Under the pieces are notes generated by a model. It had not been told where the DNA came from. It made no database searches and worked only from the letters and a program-made list of their open reading frames with translations. A stretch of 64,000 bases of DNA from Clostridia bacterium (GTDB taxonomy: Bacteria > Bacillota > Clostridia > Christensenellales > SZUA-584). The position numbers and the translations under genes are program-made. How positions within the stretch are numbered: the first letter of the stretch is position 1; the number at the start of each line of letters is the position of its first letter. Below, piece after piece: positions 27,936 through 37,996 of this stretch. The DNA is taken from positions 1 to 64,000 of the forward strand of contig QKIQ01000095.1 in NCBI GenBank assembly GCA_003249555.1, written 5' to 3'.

Positions 27936-30308
27936 ATGATAGCACCATATAAATGGCTTTGTGATTATGTGAATATGGATATACCGCCCGAACAGCTGGC
28001 ACAGAAACTGATTATGACTGGCAGCGCTGTGGACGGCCTTAAGGAGTTGGGAAGGGGACTTGACAATGTGATTGTCGGACGGCTCGATTCCATTAAAAAG
28101 CACCCGGATGCGGATAAACTTTCGGTGTGCGAGGTCAACATCGGCTCTGAAACACTGCAGATTGTCTGCGGGGCAAATAATATATTTGAAGGCGCGCTAG
28201 TGCCTGTTGCAATGATCGGCGCAAGCCTGCCCAATGGTATTAAAATCAGCAAGAGCAAGCTGCGCGGTGTGTTTTCGTTTGGTATGCTTTGCTCGGGTCT
28301 GGAACTGGGAATATCCGATTACCCGGGTGCGGATGTAGACGGTATCATGATTATCCGCGAGGAAACACCGCTTGGAACGCCGCTGCGCGATCTTTTGGGT
28401 CTTAACGATACTGTGCTGGATATAGAGGTGGTCGCGAACCGGCCTGACTGTCTGTCCATCGTTGGTGTGGCGCGTGAATGTGCGGCATCTCTCGGAAAAG
28501 AGTTGACACTCCCGGACACGAGCTTTAATGAAAACGGCGGAGTCATCTCCGATTACGTCAAGGTTGAGGTTGAAGCCACAGACCTTTGCCAAAGATATAT
28601 TGCGAGAGCCGTTAAAAACGTAAAAATCGGTCCGTCGCCCAAGTGGCTGAAAGACCGTTTGATCACTGCGGGCGTGCGTTCCATCAATAACATTGTGGAC
28701 ATAACGAACTTGGTTATGCTGGAGTTAGGACAGCCGATGCATGCGTTCGACCATAAAGATATTCGAGGCGGCCAAATTATCGTCAGACGCGCAGAAGACA
28801 ACGAAACGATTACGACGTTGGATTCAAAAGAGCGGAATTTATCTAGTGATATGCTGATGATCTGCGACGCTCAAGGAGCAATCGGTATTGCAGGTGTGAT
28901 GGGCGGAGAGAACTCGGAAATAAAAGAAGACACCAAAACTGTGATTTTCGAAGCGGCCAAGTTTATGCATGGTAATGTCAGGCGCACCGCAAGATCGCTG
29001 GGTTTGCAGACGGAATCGGCGATGCGTTTTTCCAAAGGCATCGATACAGCCGGATGCAAAACAGCGATGGACAGAGCGCTGCATCTCGTGGAGCAGCTCG
29101 GCTGCGGTGAAATTGTTTCGGGTGAGATCGACATTCTTTCAGTCGATTTATCTTTGCGTAAAGTGACAGTGGGCGCGGATAAAATCAATGCCAAGCTCGG
29201 TACCGATATTGAGCCCCAGTTGATGGTCGATCTTTTAAACCGCGTTTTTATTCCGACCAAGCTTGACGGTAAAACGCTTGTATGTGATATTCCGAGCTTT
29301 CGAGGCGATATCTCTCTTGGAGAGGATATTGCGGAAGAGGTGGCACGCATGTACGGATACGACAACATTTCGGCTATGGAAATGTTGGGTGAAGTTACGC
29401 GAGGCGTTATCTCAGAAGAAGAAAAGGCGATTGACAAAGCACGTGTTTTGCTGCGCGGCCTTGGCTGCTATGAGTGCGTGACGTATTCATTTGGTTCTTA
29501 TTCCGACATTGAGAAGTTAGGTGTTGAAAAGTTGCGCAACGCTGTGAAGATCATCAATCCGCTGGGCGATGATCAGGCCTATATGCGCACGTCGCCCGTG
29601 CCGGATATTCTCAAAGTCGTGGCGAACAACATTAACAAGAAAGTGCAGGATATTCGGCTGTTTGAATCGGGACGCGTGTATTTGCCTTCGGAACATGAAC
29701 AGGATCTGCCGGAGGAACGCAAATATATATGTGTCGCGCTTTGCGGCGATGAAGACTTTTTCTCGCTCAAAGGTGTGCTTGAGAATTTATTTGATACATT
29801 TGGCGTAAAGAGTCTGCGATATATGAGCGAAGCGGCAGACTATTATCATCCGGGAAGAAAAGCGTCTGTTTATGCGGGCGGCAGCAAGATTTGCGAGTTC
29901 GGCGAAATTTATCCCGATGTGACCGAAGCGTTTGGGATCAGCCGCCGCGTGTATGTGGCGGAAATTGGTCTTAAATCGCTTTGCGAAGCCGCGGATGATG
30001 TGGTAAAGTATGAGCCTTTGCCCAAGTATCCTGCGGTTGAGAGAGATATTGCGCTTATTGTAAACGCAGACGTGACCTCAGGCAGCCTGCTTGAATGTAT
30101 ACGCGATAACGGCGGTGAATTCTTTGAAACTGCGTCCCTTTTCGATGTGTATACGGGCGAAAAGCTTGGCCAAGGCAAAAAGAGCCTTGCGTACAACATC
30201 GTGTTCCGTGCTAAAGATCGCACGCTAATGGATGAAGAGGTTAACGCGGCGCGAGATGCCATTGTTGAGGCTGCCGGACGCGAGTATGGTGCAAAATTAC
30301 GTGAGTAA
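27936..30308 (+). CDS. pheT: Phenylalanyl-tRNA synthetase beta subunit
   Basis: About 790 aa; tRNA-binding domain, B3/B4, B5, FDX-ACB C-terminus. AGGAGG before ATG 27936. Confidence 0.97.
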   Translation: MIAPYKWLCDYVNMDIPPEQLAQKLIMTGSAVDGLKELGRGLDNVIVGRLDSIKKHPDADKLSVCEVNIGSETLQIVCGANNIFEGALVPVAMIGASLPNGIKISKSKLRGVFSFGMLCSGLELGISDYPGADVDGIMIIREETPLGTPLRDLLGLNDTVLDIEVVANRPDCLSIVGVARECAASLGKELTLPDTSFNENGGVISDYVKVEVEATDLCQRYIARAVKNVKIGPSPKWLKDRLITAGVRSINNIVDITNLVMLELGQPMHAFDHKDIRGGQIIVRRAEDNETITTLDSKERNLSSDMLMICDAQGAIGIAGVMGGENSEIKEDTKTVIFEAAKFMHGNVRRTARSLGLQTESAMRFSKGIDTAGCKTAMDRALHLVEQLGCGEIVSGEIDILSVDLSLRKVTVGADKINAKLGTDIEPQLMVDLLNRVFIPTKLDGKTLVCDIPSFRGDISLGEDIAEEVARMYGYDNISAMEMLGEVTRGVISEEEKAIDKARVLLRGLGCYECVTYSFGSYSDIEKLGVEKLRNAVKIINPLGDDQAYMRTSPVPDILKVVANNINKKVQDIRLFESGRVYLPSEHEQDLPEERKYICVALCGDEDFFSLKGVLENLFDTFGVKSLRYMSEAADYYHPGRKASVYAGGSKICEFGEIYPDVTEAFGISRRVYVAEIGLKSLCEAADDVVKYEPLPKYPAVERDIALIVNADVTSGSLLECIRDNGGEFFETASLFDVYTGEKLGQGKKSLAYNIVFRAKDRTLMDEEVNAARDAIVEAAGREYGAKLRE

Positions 30309-30416
30309 TTGCGATTTTTCATCGGATATACTATATTTTGTGTCATAGGTTATTGAAATATTCTTTATCTTGGTATATAATATTGCTATAATATAGTATC
30401 GGGGTGTTGGACTTTT

Positions 30417-30770
30417 ATGGAAAAGACACGGACTATGGTTAAAATCTGCGGAAAAGAGTATGTGATGGCCGGCTTTGAGAGTGAGGAGTATATTCACCGC
30501 GTCGCCATTTATGTCGATCGTAAAATGTCGGAGCTTAAGAACCAATACGTTAATTTGAATCCCAACACGCTTTCCGTGCTGACTGCGATAAACGTCGTAG
30601 ACGATCTATTAAAGCTTCAGGAGCAATTTGACGCACTTAGCAAGGATTATGCACAAATGAGCGAAGAATTAAAGAAGCTTAAAATCGGCGCGACCATAGA
30701 CAAAGAGCACCGGTCAAATGTGTCGACGATAAAAAAAGAAAAAAGCCAGCTGTTTGACGGGTACAAATAA
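30417..30770 (+). CDS. zapA: Cell division protein ZapA
   Basis: VKICGKEYVMAGFESEEYIHRVAIYVDRKMSEL with C-terminal coiled coil. Confidence 0.88.
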   Translation: MEKTRTMVKICGKEYVMAGFESEEYIHRVAIYVDRKMSELKNQYVNLNPNTLSVLTAINVVDDLLKLQEQFDALSKDYAQMSEELKKLKIGATIDKEHRSNVSTIKKEKSQLFDGYK

Positions 30771-30786
30771 TATTCGGTTTTTGATA

Positions 30787-30819
30787 AATAAGCGTGCCTG
30801 TTTGGTGCGCTTATTTTTT
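30787..30819 (+). terminator. Intrinsic terminator after zapA
   Basis: AATAAGCG...CGCTTATT followed by TTTT. Confidence 0.75.
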
Positions 30820-30916
30820 GCCACAAACAGTAAGTTTACAGTTTCGACATAATGATCGGTTGAAAACTTATCATGTTGTCCTTATACTGTAAATAACGAA
30901 GAATTGGAGTGTAGTA

Positions 30917-31633
30917 ATGAACCCTTTAAGTTATTTATATAACGGCGATATTCAAGGCTTTTTGCTTAGCCTGCTATTTATATTGCCCGCCATCGTGATT
31001 GCTCTTTCTTTTCATGAAGCGGCACATGCCTGGATGGCAAACAAAATGGGCGATCCGACAGCTAAAAATTTAGGTCGTATAAGTCTTGACCCAACAAAGC
31101 ATTTTGATCTTTTTGGTTTCATCTCTTTTATTTTGATTGGTTTTGGATGGGGCAAGCCCGTTCCGACAAATGCAAGAAATTATTATAACTATAAAAAGGC
31201 CAATGTGCTTGTGGCTCTTTCCGGCGTCACGATGAATTTGCTTATTGCTTTAGTAGGCTCAATTTCCATTTGCGTATTAACAATGTCGGGCGTTTTTCTG
31301 AGCGTTATACCAAGGTATTTATTATACTCAGGTTTCCAGGTTACTTTGGTGGATATAGTTCATACCATTTTATTTTATGTTGTCAGCTTGAATTTGACGC
31401 TTTGTTTTTTCAATCTGATACCGATACCGCCACTGGATGGACATCATTTGGTGAAAGGTTATATAGCAAGAAAAAGCCCCGGTTTTTATATGAATTATCA
31501 AAGATATGGTTTCATTTTCTTGCTTCTTTTACTTTTTGTCACACCGCTGGGGGATTATCTGGGACAGCTAGTGATTCTTATTATAAGAGGGATTGCCGCT
31601 TTGTTTGGGGTACCATTTGCGGTAATTTATTAA
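30917..31633 (+). CDS. Site-2 protease family (M50) membrane peptidase
   Basis: SFHEAAHAWMANKMGDPTAKNLGRISLDPTKHFD; NLIPIPPLDG. Confidence 0.92.
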   Translation: MNPLSYLYNGDIQGFLLSLLFILPAIVIALSFHEAAHAWMANKMGDPTAKNLGRISLDPTKHFDLFGFISFILIGFGWGKPVPTNARNYYNYKKANVLVALSGVTMNLLIALVGSISICVLTMSGVFLSVIPRYLLYSGFQVTLVDIVHTILFYVVSLNLTLCFFNLIPIPPLDGHHLVKGYIARKSPGFYMNYQRYGFIFLLLLLFVTPLGDYLGQLVILIIRGIAALFGVPFAVIY

Positions 31634-31639
31634 ATTAGT

Positions 31640-32383
31640 ATGATGGATGTCGAATACAAAGTACAAATAGGACAGTTTGAAGGACCGCTAGATCTGCTGC
31701 TGCACCTGATTGGCCGTGCACGCATCGATATCGAGCAGATTTTTGTATCCCAAGTGACGGGTCAATATCTTGATTATATCGCAGATATGCCTGCGCTTTC
31801 TATGGACCGCGCGAGTGAATTTATTGAAATGGCTGCCACGCTTGTGTATATCAAGTCGCGTATGATACTTCCGTCTGAGCCTGTTGAGGAGGAAAATGAG
31901 GAAAACCCAGAACAGGAATTGATTGAACGCCTCAAAGCCTACAAAGTTTTCAAGGATGCATCGCTTGAATTAAAAGAGCGTGAAACTGCGGGGCTCGATG
32001 TGTATTATAAGCTGCCCGAAGAAATTTCCTTTGGGGACGAAAAGTGGGAGATAGAGAAGATAACGCTGGAGAGCCTTTGCGAAGCTTACTGTGAAGTGCT
32101 TAACAGACTGCCTGACGCCCAATATGAGCGCGTTGAAGAGGTTCAAATACATAAAGATGTGTTTACGGTTAAAGAGCGCACGCGCTTTATTATGCGGACG
32201 TTGAGCGGCATGGGTAGTGCTTCGTTCTTTTCGCTGTTTACTCAAAGCCGCACCCGCCTTGAAGTTGCGGTCACTTTTTTAGCGTTGCTTGATCTCATCC
32301 ATAAGAATCTTGTATCAATACGACAGGATGAATGTTATCAAGATATTTTTATCACTAAGAAAAGCGAGGTTGCCGCGGTTTGA
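31640..32383 (+). CDS. scpA: Segregation and condensation protein A
   Basis: QIGQFEGPLDLLLHLIGRARIDIEQIFVSQVTGQYLDYI. Confidence 0.95.
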   Translation: MMDVEYKVQIGQFEGPLDLLLHLIGRARIDIEQIFVSQVTGQYLDYIADMPALSMDRASEFIEMAATLVYIKSRMILPSEPVEEENEENPEQELIERLKAYKVFKDASLELKERETAGLDVYYKLPEEISFGDEKWEIEKITLESLCEAYCEVLNRLPDAQYERVEEVQIHKDVFTVKERTRFIMRTLSGMGSASFFSLFTQSRTRLEVAVTFLALLDLIHKNLVSIRQDECYQDIFITKKSEVAAV

Positions 32384-32898
32384 GCGAAAAGGAAATCTTA
32401 AACATATTGGAGAGCATACTTTTTGTTTCGGGAGATGCCGTTGATACATGCGAATTGGCCGAAGCACTGGAAATGGATGTTTCGGCTTTTAATGAGATTG
32501 TCGACAGGCTCGTTAAACAAAAACAGGAAGAAAATGCGGGAATACTTTTTGCACGCGTGGATAGTAAGCTTCAGCTATGCTCTAACATGGCTTATGCCTC
32601 TTATATTGAAAAGGTGCTTCAGCCTATTAAAAAATCACGGCTTTCACAGTCTATGCTGGAAACACTGGCCATCATTGCCTATAAACAGCCGATTACGCGC
32701 TTTGAAATCGAGCAGATTCGTGGTGTAAAGAGCAATTATTCTGTTGCGACGTTGATTGAAAAAGGTCTGATTGTACGGGCAGGCCGCAAAAAAGCACTAG
32801 GGAATCCGATGCTTTATACCACCAGTGACGATTTTTTAAGACACTTTCAGCTTCATTCTCTGGACGACCTGCCGCCCATAAATGAAGCGGAGCAATGA
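32380..32898 (+). CDS. scpB: Segregation and condensation protein B
   Basis: SRLSQSMLETLAIIAYKQPITRFEIEQIRGV...GRKKALGNPMLYTTSDDFLRHFQL. Confidence 0.96.
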   Translation: MSEKEILNILESILFVSGDAVDTCELAEALEMDVSAFNEIVDRLVKQKQEENAGILFARVDSKLQLCSNMAYASYIEKVLQPIKKSRLSQSMLETLAIIAYKQPITRFEIEQIRGVKSNYSVATLIEKGLIVRAGRKKALGNPMLYTTSDDFLRHFQLHSLDDLPPINEAEQ

Positions 32899-32951
32899 AT
32901 TTATTTCATTAATTAGATAATAATAACAACGTCAATTCTATTGGGGAGGCG

Positions 32952-33518
32952 TTGTTTTTTATTATTGCCGTTATTATTGCTGCGATAATCATTTTTCTGT
33001 TTATTGCGGTAAAAACAAAAGCCAGGTTGAGTTTTCGTTATAACCGTGTCCAAACTGTTGTGACTTGGTTTGGTATACATTTGTTTCGCGGTGAATTTGT
33101 TATCAGACGCGACAAAGAAAAAATCCTGACACTCTATAGCATGCGGAGAAAAGGTGAAAGGATAGTCGTATCTTTAGATGACGTGTTAAGACGCTCTGTA
33201 CAGAAAAAAAAGGTAAAAAAAACAAACATAAAGCACGCGCTTGTATACATTCACGGGAAGGCGGAATATGACATAAAAATTTTGTTTGAAATCGGCACGG
33301 GGGACGCTTTTTTAACTGCGATGTCATGCGGGTTGTTGCAGAGTGTCATCGGTACACTGTACGCAATGCGCAGCAATTCGGAGATGAAGGTGAAAGCAAA
33401 CGTGAAGCCGATATTTTCAAAACAGCAGCTTTGCTTTGAATCAGACTGCATAATCGAAGTTTCCCCGGTTAATATTATGATTGGGTATATGATCTACAAA
33501 AAAATAATAAGGCGGTGA
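32952..33518 (+). CDS. DUF2953-type membrane protein (start codon uncertain)
   Basis: N-terminal TM plus FRYNRVQTVVTWFGIHLFRGEFVIRRDKEK, upstream of ytfJ as in many sporeformers. TTG at 32952 lies only 2 nt after GGGGAGG; ATT at 32961 is an alternative. Confidence 0.6.
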   Translation: MFFIIAVIIAAIIIFLFIAVKTKARLSFRYNRVQTVVTWFGIHLFRGEFVIRRDKEKILTLYSMRRKGERIVVSLDDVLRRSVQKKKVKKTNIKHALVYIHGKAEYDIKILFEIGTGDAFLTAMSCGLLQSVIGTLYAMRSNSEMKVKANVKPIFSKQQLCFESDCIIEVSPVNIMIGYMIYKKIIRR

Positions 33519-33525
33519 GTTTTAA

Positions 33526-33918
33526 ATGCATCCAATAGAGAATATTATGCAGACAGCCATGAGTGAAATCAAAGAAATGGTTGATGTTAACACGGTGGTT
33601 GGAGATCCGGTTATATCCACAGACGGGTCAACAATTATACCAATCTCAAAGGTCTCATTTGGTTTTGTCGCGGGTGGCGGTGAATACGGAGAAGCAAAGA
33701 ATGATTTGGAAGATGAGTCAAAGTATCCTTTTACAGGCGGCGCAGGTTCGGGTGTCTGCATTACGCCTGTTGGCTTTTTGGTTGTCAGCGACGGAGAAGT
33801 TCAGCTGATGCCTGTCAGCGGGAGAACCTTGATGGATCAGATTGTCGAGACTGTACCTCAAGTGATTACAGAGATCAAAGATGCATTCCGGCGCTGTCGT
33901 GATGAAGAGGTGGAATAA
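33526..33918 (+). CDS. ytfJ: Spore protein YtfJ (GerW family)
   Basis: EVKEMVDVNTVVGDPV-like N-terminus (here EIKEMVDVNTVVGDPVISTDGSTIIPISKVSFGFVAGGGEY). Confidence 0.93.
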   Translation: MHPIENIMQTAMSEIKEMVDVNTVVGDPVISTDGSTIIPISKVSFGFVAGGGEYGEAKNDLEDESKYPFTGGAGSGVCITPVGFLVVSDGEVQLMPVSGRTLMDQIVETVPQVITEIKDAFRRCRDEEVE

Positions 33919-33922
33919 TAAA

Positions 33923-35074
33923 TTGAAGCGAACAATTGCAAGAGTAGCTGCGGTTTTGCTGGCTTTTACGGCCATATTTGCTTATAATACACATAATGCA
34001 AAAGCGGAGGGTGTTGACGTATCCGCTGCGTCCGCGATTGTTTTAGAGGCTTCGACCGGTCGCGTCCTGTATGAGAAAGACGCTCACGAGAAGATGCCTA
34101 TGGCATCAACGACAAAGGTAATGACTGCTTTAGTGGCGCTGGAATACGGAAATCCAGGCGATGTTGTTACCGTCAGCAAGAATGCAAGCGGTGTGGAAGG
34201 TTCTTCAATATGGCTGTCCGTTGGTGAAAAAATGACGCTCTCGGATATGCTTTACGGTTTAATGCTCGCATCAGGAAACGATGCTGCCGTGGCAATCGCG
34301 GAGCATGTCGGCGGCAGTTTGGATGGGTTTGTGGCGCTCATGAACAAAAAAGCTCAGGAGATTGGTGCGTACGATACGCACTTTGCAAATCCGAACGGCT
34401 TGCCTGCGGAAGACCATTATACTACGGCATACGATCTTGCGCTGGTTTGCGCCTATGCGATGCAGAACGAGTATTTCTCTGAGATTGTTAAGACACAGTA
34501 CAAGACACTTCCTTGGGAAGGGCACGAGTGGGACAGAGTCGTTAAAAACAAGAATAAGATTCTTTGGAACTATGAGGGGGGCAACGGAATAAAAACGGGA
34601 TATACCAAGGAAGCCGGACGGTGCCTGACCGCCGCTGCACAGCGTGACGGGATGCAGTTGGTCTCGGTGGTGCTGTGTGCTCCCAATATGTTTAATGATT
34701 GCATGACGCTCATGGATCATGGATTCGAGAATTATAAAAACCGGGTCATCATGGAAAAGGGCGAATTTATAGGTGAAGTGGCTGTTGAAGACGGTATTGA
34801 AGACAGCTTTTCCGTATACACAGATAAAGATATTGTATATCCGCTGACAGATGCGGAATATGAACAGATTAAAAGAAGCGTGCATTTAGAAGAAAAGGTA
34901 AAGGCGCCGGTGAACAAGGGGCAGTGCGTTGGAACAATAGACCTGTGGCTGGGGGAAAACAGACTTAATTCCATTGAGTTAAAATCGGCCTGCAAAATCG
35001 GGGAAAACTCATACAATTTCAACCTGAACAAATTGCTGAAGTACTGGACGAATTCACGGATGCTCGATATGTAA
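33923..35074 (+). CDS. D-alanyl-D-alanine carboxypeptidase (DacF-like)
   Basis: MASTTKVMTALVALE (SxxK), SGNDAAVAIAEHVGG (SxN), IKTGYTKEAG (KTG). GAGGTGG supports TTG 33923; ORF track start is 33881. Confidence 0.93.
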   Translation: MKRTIARVAAVLLAFTAIFAYNTHNAKAEGVDVSAASAIVLEASTGRVLYEKDAHEKMPMASTTKVMTALVALEYGNPGDVVTVSKNASGVEGSSIWLSVGEKMTLSDMLYGLMLASGNDAAVAIAEHVGGSLDGFVALMNKKAQEIGAYDTHFANPNGLPAEDHYTTAYDLALVCAYAMQNEYFSEIVKTQYKTLPWEGHEWDRVVKNKNKILWNYEGGNGIKTGYTKEAGRCLTAAAQRDGMQLVSVVLCAPNMFNDCMTLMDHGFENYKNRVIMEKGEFIGEVAVEDGIEDSFSVYTDKDIVYPLTDAEYEQIKRSVHLEEKVKAPVNKGQCVGTIDLWLGENRLNSIELKSACKIGENSYNFNLNKLLKYWTNSRMLDM

Positions 35075-35088
35075 TACAGGAGGGTTAA

Positions 35089-35820
35089 GTGAGGTTAAAT
35101 AAATATATTGCGTCATGTGGAACGGCCTCAAGAAGGGGAGCTGATGCACTTGTTGAGGCCGGTAAGGTAAAGGTTAACGGCTGTGTGGTTAAAAATCACG
35201 GCATTGAAGTTGATGTTAGTAAAGATACAGTCTGCGTTAACGGTGCGGCGTTAAGGCCGGAACAAAGGATGGTTTATATTATGCTTAATAAACCCGCCGG
35301 CGTGCTTTCTACCTGCCGCGATGACAGAGGACGGAAAACCGTGCTTGATATCGTAAAAAATGTGGATGAAAGATTATTTCCTGTCGGCCGATTGGATTTC
35401 GACACGGAAGGGCTGCTGCTTTTGACGAACGATGGAGATTTTGCATATCAATGCACACATCCAAAACATGAACAAAGCAAAACCTATTATGCTGAAGTGA
35501 ACGGAGACTTGACAAGCGCAGCGCTGAGCCGGCTTGAACTAGGCATTGTGATAGACGGGCGAAAAACTTCAAAAGCGAAGATTAAGGTCATAAACAAACT
35601 TGGCAACCAAACCAAACTGACAATTGAAATTCATGAAGGAAGAAACAGACAGGTAAGAAAAATGTTTAAGGCTGTTGGCTCCCATGTGTGTTATCTAAAA
35701 AGAACCGCTATTGGGAACTTAACTGTTGGGGATTTGGCGCTGGGGCAATGGAGATATTTGACTGAGAAGGATTTTTCACTTCTCGGCATTATTTTATTTC
35801 CCAAAACCGATAAAAAATGA
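35089..35820 (+). CDS. Pseudouridine synthase (RluB/RsuA family)
   Basis: S4 domain plus VGRLDFDTEGLLLLTNDGDFA and EGRNRQVRKMF. Confidence 0.94.
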   Translation: MRLNKYIASCGTASRRGADALVEAGKVKVNGCVVKNHGIEVDVSKDTVCVNGAALRPEQRMVYIMLNKPAGVLSTCRDDRGRKTVLDIVKNVDERLFPVGRLDFDTEGLLLLTNDGDFAYQCTHPKHEQSKTYYAEVNGDLTSAALSRLELGIVIDGRKTSKAKIKVINKLGNQTKLTIEIHEGRNRQVRKMFKAVGSHVCYLKRTAIGNLTVGDLALGQWRYLTEKDFSLLGIILFPKTDKK

Positions 35821-35981
35821 TATAATTTTTGTGAAAATATGAACAATTTAAAAAAACAGAGGATAAATTAAAGGATTATAGGGGATTGTTGTAGAATATC
35901 GAAAGTGGGCGAAGTTAGTGTTTAATAGCTGTTTTTTTATATAGACAGTTTTTTATAGAATTCAAATGGAGGTTTTACTAC

Positions 35982-37493
35982 ATGAGCGAACTAAATGGGT
36001 TTGACTTACTGGCTCAAAAGAGACAAGCTGCTGCCATGGGTGGCGGTAAGGAGCAGACGGACGCCCAACACGCGAAGACTAAGATGACTGCTCGAGAGCG
36101 CATCGAAAAGCTGCTGGATGCTCAAAGCTTTGTTGAGACGTACGCATTTGCTCAGCACTCGAACGCCATGGACGGCCTTAAAGAGGTCAGCGCACCGGGC
36201 GAGGGTGTTGTGACAGGTTACGGTACGATCAATGGTCGTGGTGTCTATGTCTTCTCGCAGGATTATACGATTCTGGGCGGAGCGATGGGAACCATGCAAG
36301 CTCGCAAGATCTGCAAGCTTTTGGAGCTGGCAGGCAAAACGGGACTTCCCGTTGTGGCGCTTCTCGATTCAATGGGGGCAAGAATCGGCGAAGGAGCGGG
36401 TGCATTAGAAGGCTTCGGCGGTATTTTTTGCAAAATGGCTGAGCTTTCCGGCGTTGTACCGATTATCACGATGGTTTGCGGACAGTGCGCCGGTACCGCT
36501 GCGTTTTTTGCTCCATTAAGCGACTTTGTATTTGTGACAGAAGGTATCAGTGGCATTTTTACCACTGCGCCGGGTGCTTTCAATGAGATGGGCAAAGCGT
36601 CAGACGCGGATGCGCTGGGTGGTGCGGCAGTACACACCGAGAAAACAGGACTTGCTCACTTCAAGTGCGCAAGCGAAGACGACACTTTCTTTTATGTAAA
36701 GCAGCTGTTCTCTTATCTTCCCGATAATAATATTGTGGATGCTCCGATGGAAGATTGCGCGGATGATTTAAATCGTCTTATTCAAAATTACGAAGATGCA
36801 TACGATGTAAGAGAGATGATCGGCTCTGTGATGGATAACAGCATCTTTTTTGAATGCCAGGCTGCTTTTGCGCCGGCGATGCTGACTGGTTTTGCACGTA
36901 TCAACGGACGCAGCGTTGGCGTGGTTGCCAATGCGCCAGGAACGGAGATTGACGCTAGAAGCGCTGAAAAAGCAGCGGGCTTTGCGAGCTTCTGTGATGC
37001 TTTTGGGCTTCCGATTGTGACGTTTGTAGATACTCCGGGATTTGTAAAGGATAAGGCTCAGGAACAATGCTGCCTGATTCCGTCCGGTGCTAAGCTGATG
37101 CGCGCTTATGCGGAAGCCACTGTGCCTATGCTGACTGTCATCACAGGAAAAGCGATTGGTTCGGGTTATGTGGCAATGGGTCCAAAAGCAATGGGCGCGG
37201 ATATGGTTTTTGCTTGGCCGAATGCTGAAATTTCTTGTTTGTCCGCCGATGCGGCGGCAGTCATCATGATGCAGGATTCTTATCTAAATTCTGATAAGCC
37301 GATTGAAGCGAGAAAAGCGGCTGCAGACACATATGCAAAAACTTTTGGTTCTCCTTGGGAAGCCGCAAAAATGGGTTATGTTGATGAAGTGATCTATCCT
37401 TCCGAAACACGCCAGCGTCTGGTGGGAGCTTTGGAGCTTGCTGTGGGCAAGCGCGAGAGCAAGCTGCCCAAGAAGCACGGCACTAGGCTGTAA
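35982..37493 (+). CDS. Acyl-CoA carboxyltransferase subunit (MmdA/PccB type)
   Basis: 503 aa; KMTARERIEKLLDAQSF, LDSMGARIGEGAGALEGFGGIF, VDTPGFVKDKAQEQCCLIPSGAKLMRAYAEATVP. Confidence 0.92.
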   Translation: MSELNGFDLLAQKRQAAAMGGGKEQTDAQHAKTKMTARERIEKLLDAQSFVETYAFAQHSNAMDGLKEVSAPGEGVVTGYGTINGRGVYVFSQDYTILGGAMGTMQARKICKLLELAGKTGLPVVALLDSMGARIGEGAGALEGFGGIFCKMAELSGVVPIITMVCGQCAGTAAFFAPLSDFVFVTEGISGIFTTAPGAFNEMGKASDADALGGAAVHTEKTGLAHFKCASEDDTFFYVKQLFSYLPDNNIVDAPMEDCADDLNRLIQNYEDAYDVREMIGSVMDNSIFFECQAAFAPAMLTGFARINGRSVGVVANAPGTEIDARSAEKAAGFASFCDAFGLPIVTFVDTPGFVKDKAQEQCCLIPSGAKLMRAYAEATVPMLTVITGKAIGSGYVAMGPKAMGADMVFAWPNAEISCLSADAAAVIMMQDSYLNSDKPIEARKAAADTYAKTFGSPWEAAKMGYVDEVIYPSETRQRLVGALELAVGKRESKLPKKHGTRL

Positions 37494-37505
37494 AGAAGGG
37501 GGATA

Positions 37506-37970
37506 TTGATTATGTTGGAACATATAATCAGGCTGTCTGATGCTGCTTCTGTGGCTGCGGCAGCTGCAGAAAATACAGGAACAGCTTTGGATAAACTCAG
37601 CCTAGGCGGAAGTGTGGCCGTCATGGGTCTGGCGATTGTGTTCTTAGGGCTTATCTCGCTTATTGTGATTACTGTGGTTTACCCGAAAATCACAAAAGCA
37701 CTGCTTGCCAAGTCGGGTAAGGCAAAGACAAAAAGAGCTGACAGCGCTAAGCCGGAAAAACCTGTTGTTGCAGAAAAGAAAACGGCGTCTGTCGCGGCAG
37801 TCGCACCCGCTGAAGACGATGTGCTGATTGCGGTTATCACAGCGGCTATTGCGGCAAGCCTTGGAACGTCTGCAAACGGACTCGTAATAAAATCAATAGA
37901 GCGTACCGGCCAGAATGTGCCTGCATGGGGTGCAAGAGGCCGTATCGAACAAGTTTATAACAGATTCTAA
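37506..37970 (+). CDS. OadG-family decarboxylase gamma/delta subunit
   Basis: TM segment (GLAIVFLGLISLIVITVVYPKI), charged/Pro-rich linker, then VLIAVITAAIAASLGTSANGLVIKSI. Confidence 0.82.
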   Translation: MIMLEHIIRLSDAASVAAAAAENTGTALDKLSLGGSVAVMGLAIVFLGLISLIVITVVYPKITKALLAKSGKAKTKRADSAKPEKPVVAEKKTASVAAVAPAEDDVLIAVITAAIAASLGTSANGLVIKSIERTGQNVPAWGARGRIEQVYNRF

Positions 37971-37996
37971 CAATTTGATTGGGAGGCTAATGAATT

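Noticed and set aside
35821-35981. Possible riboswitch before the decarboxylase operon
   Set aside because: Region is AT-rich with only a 4-bp stem; no recognised riboswitch core.
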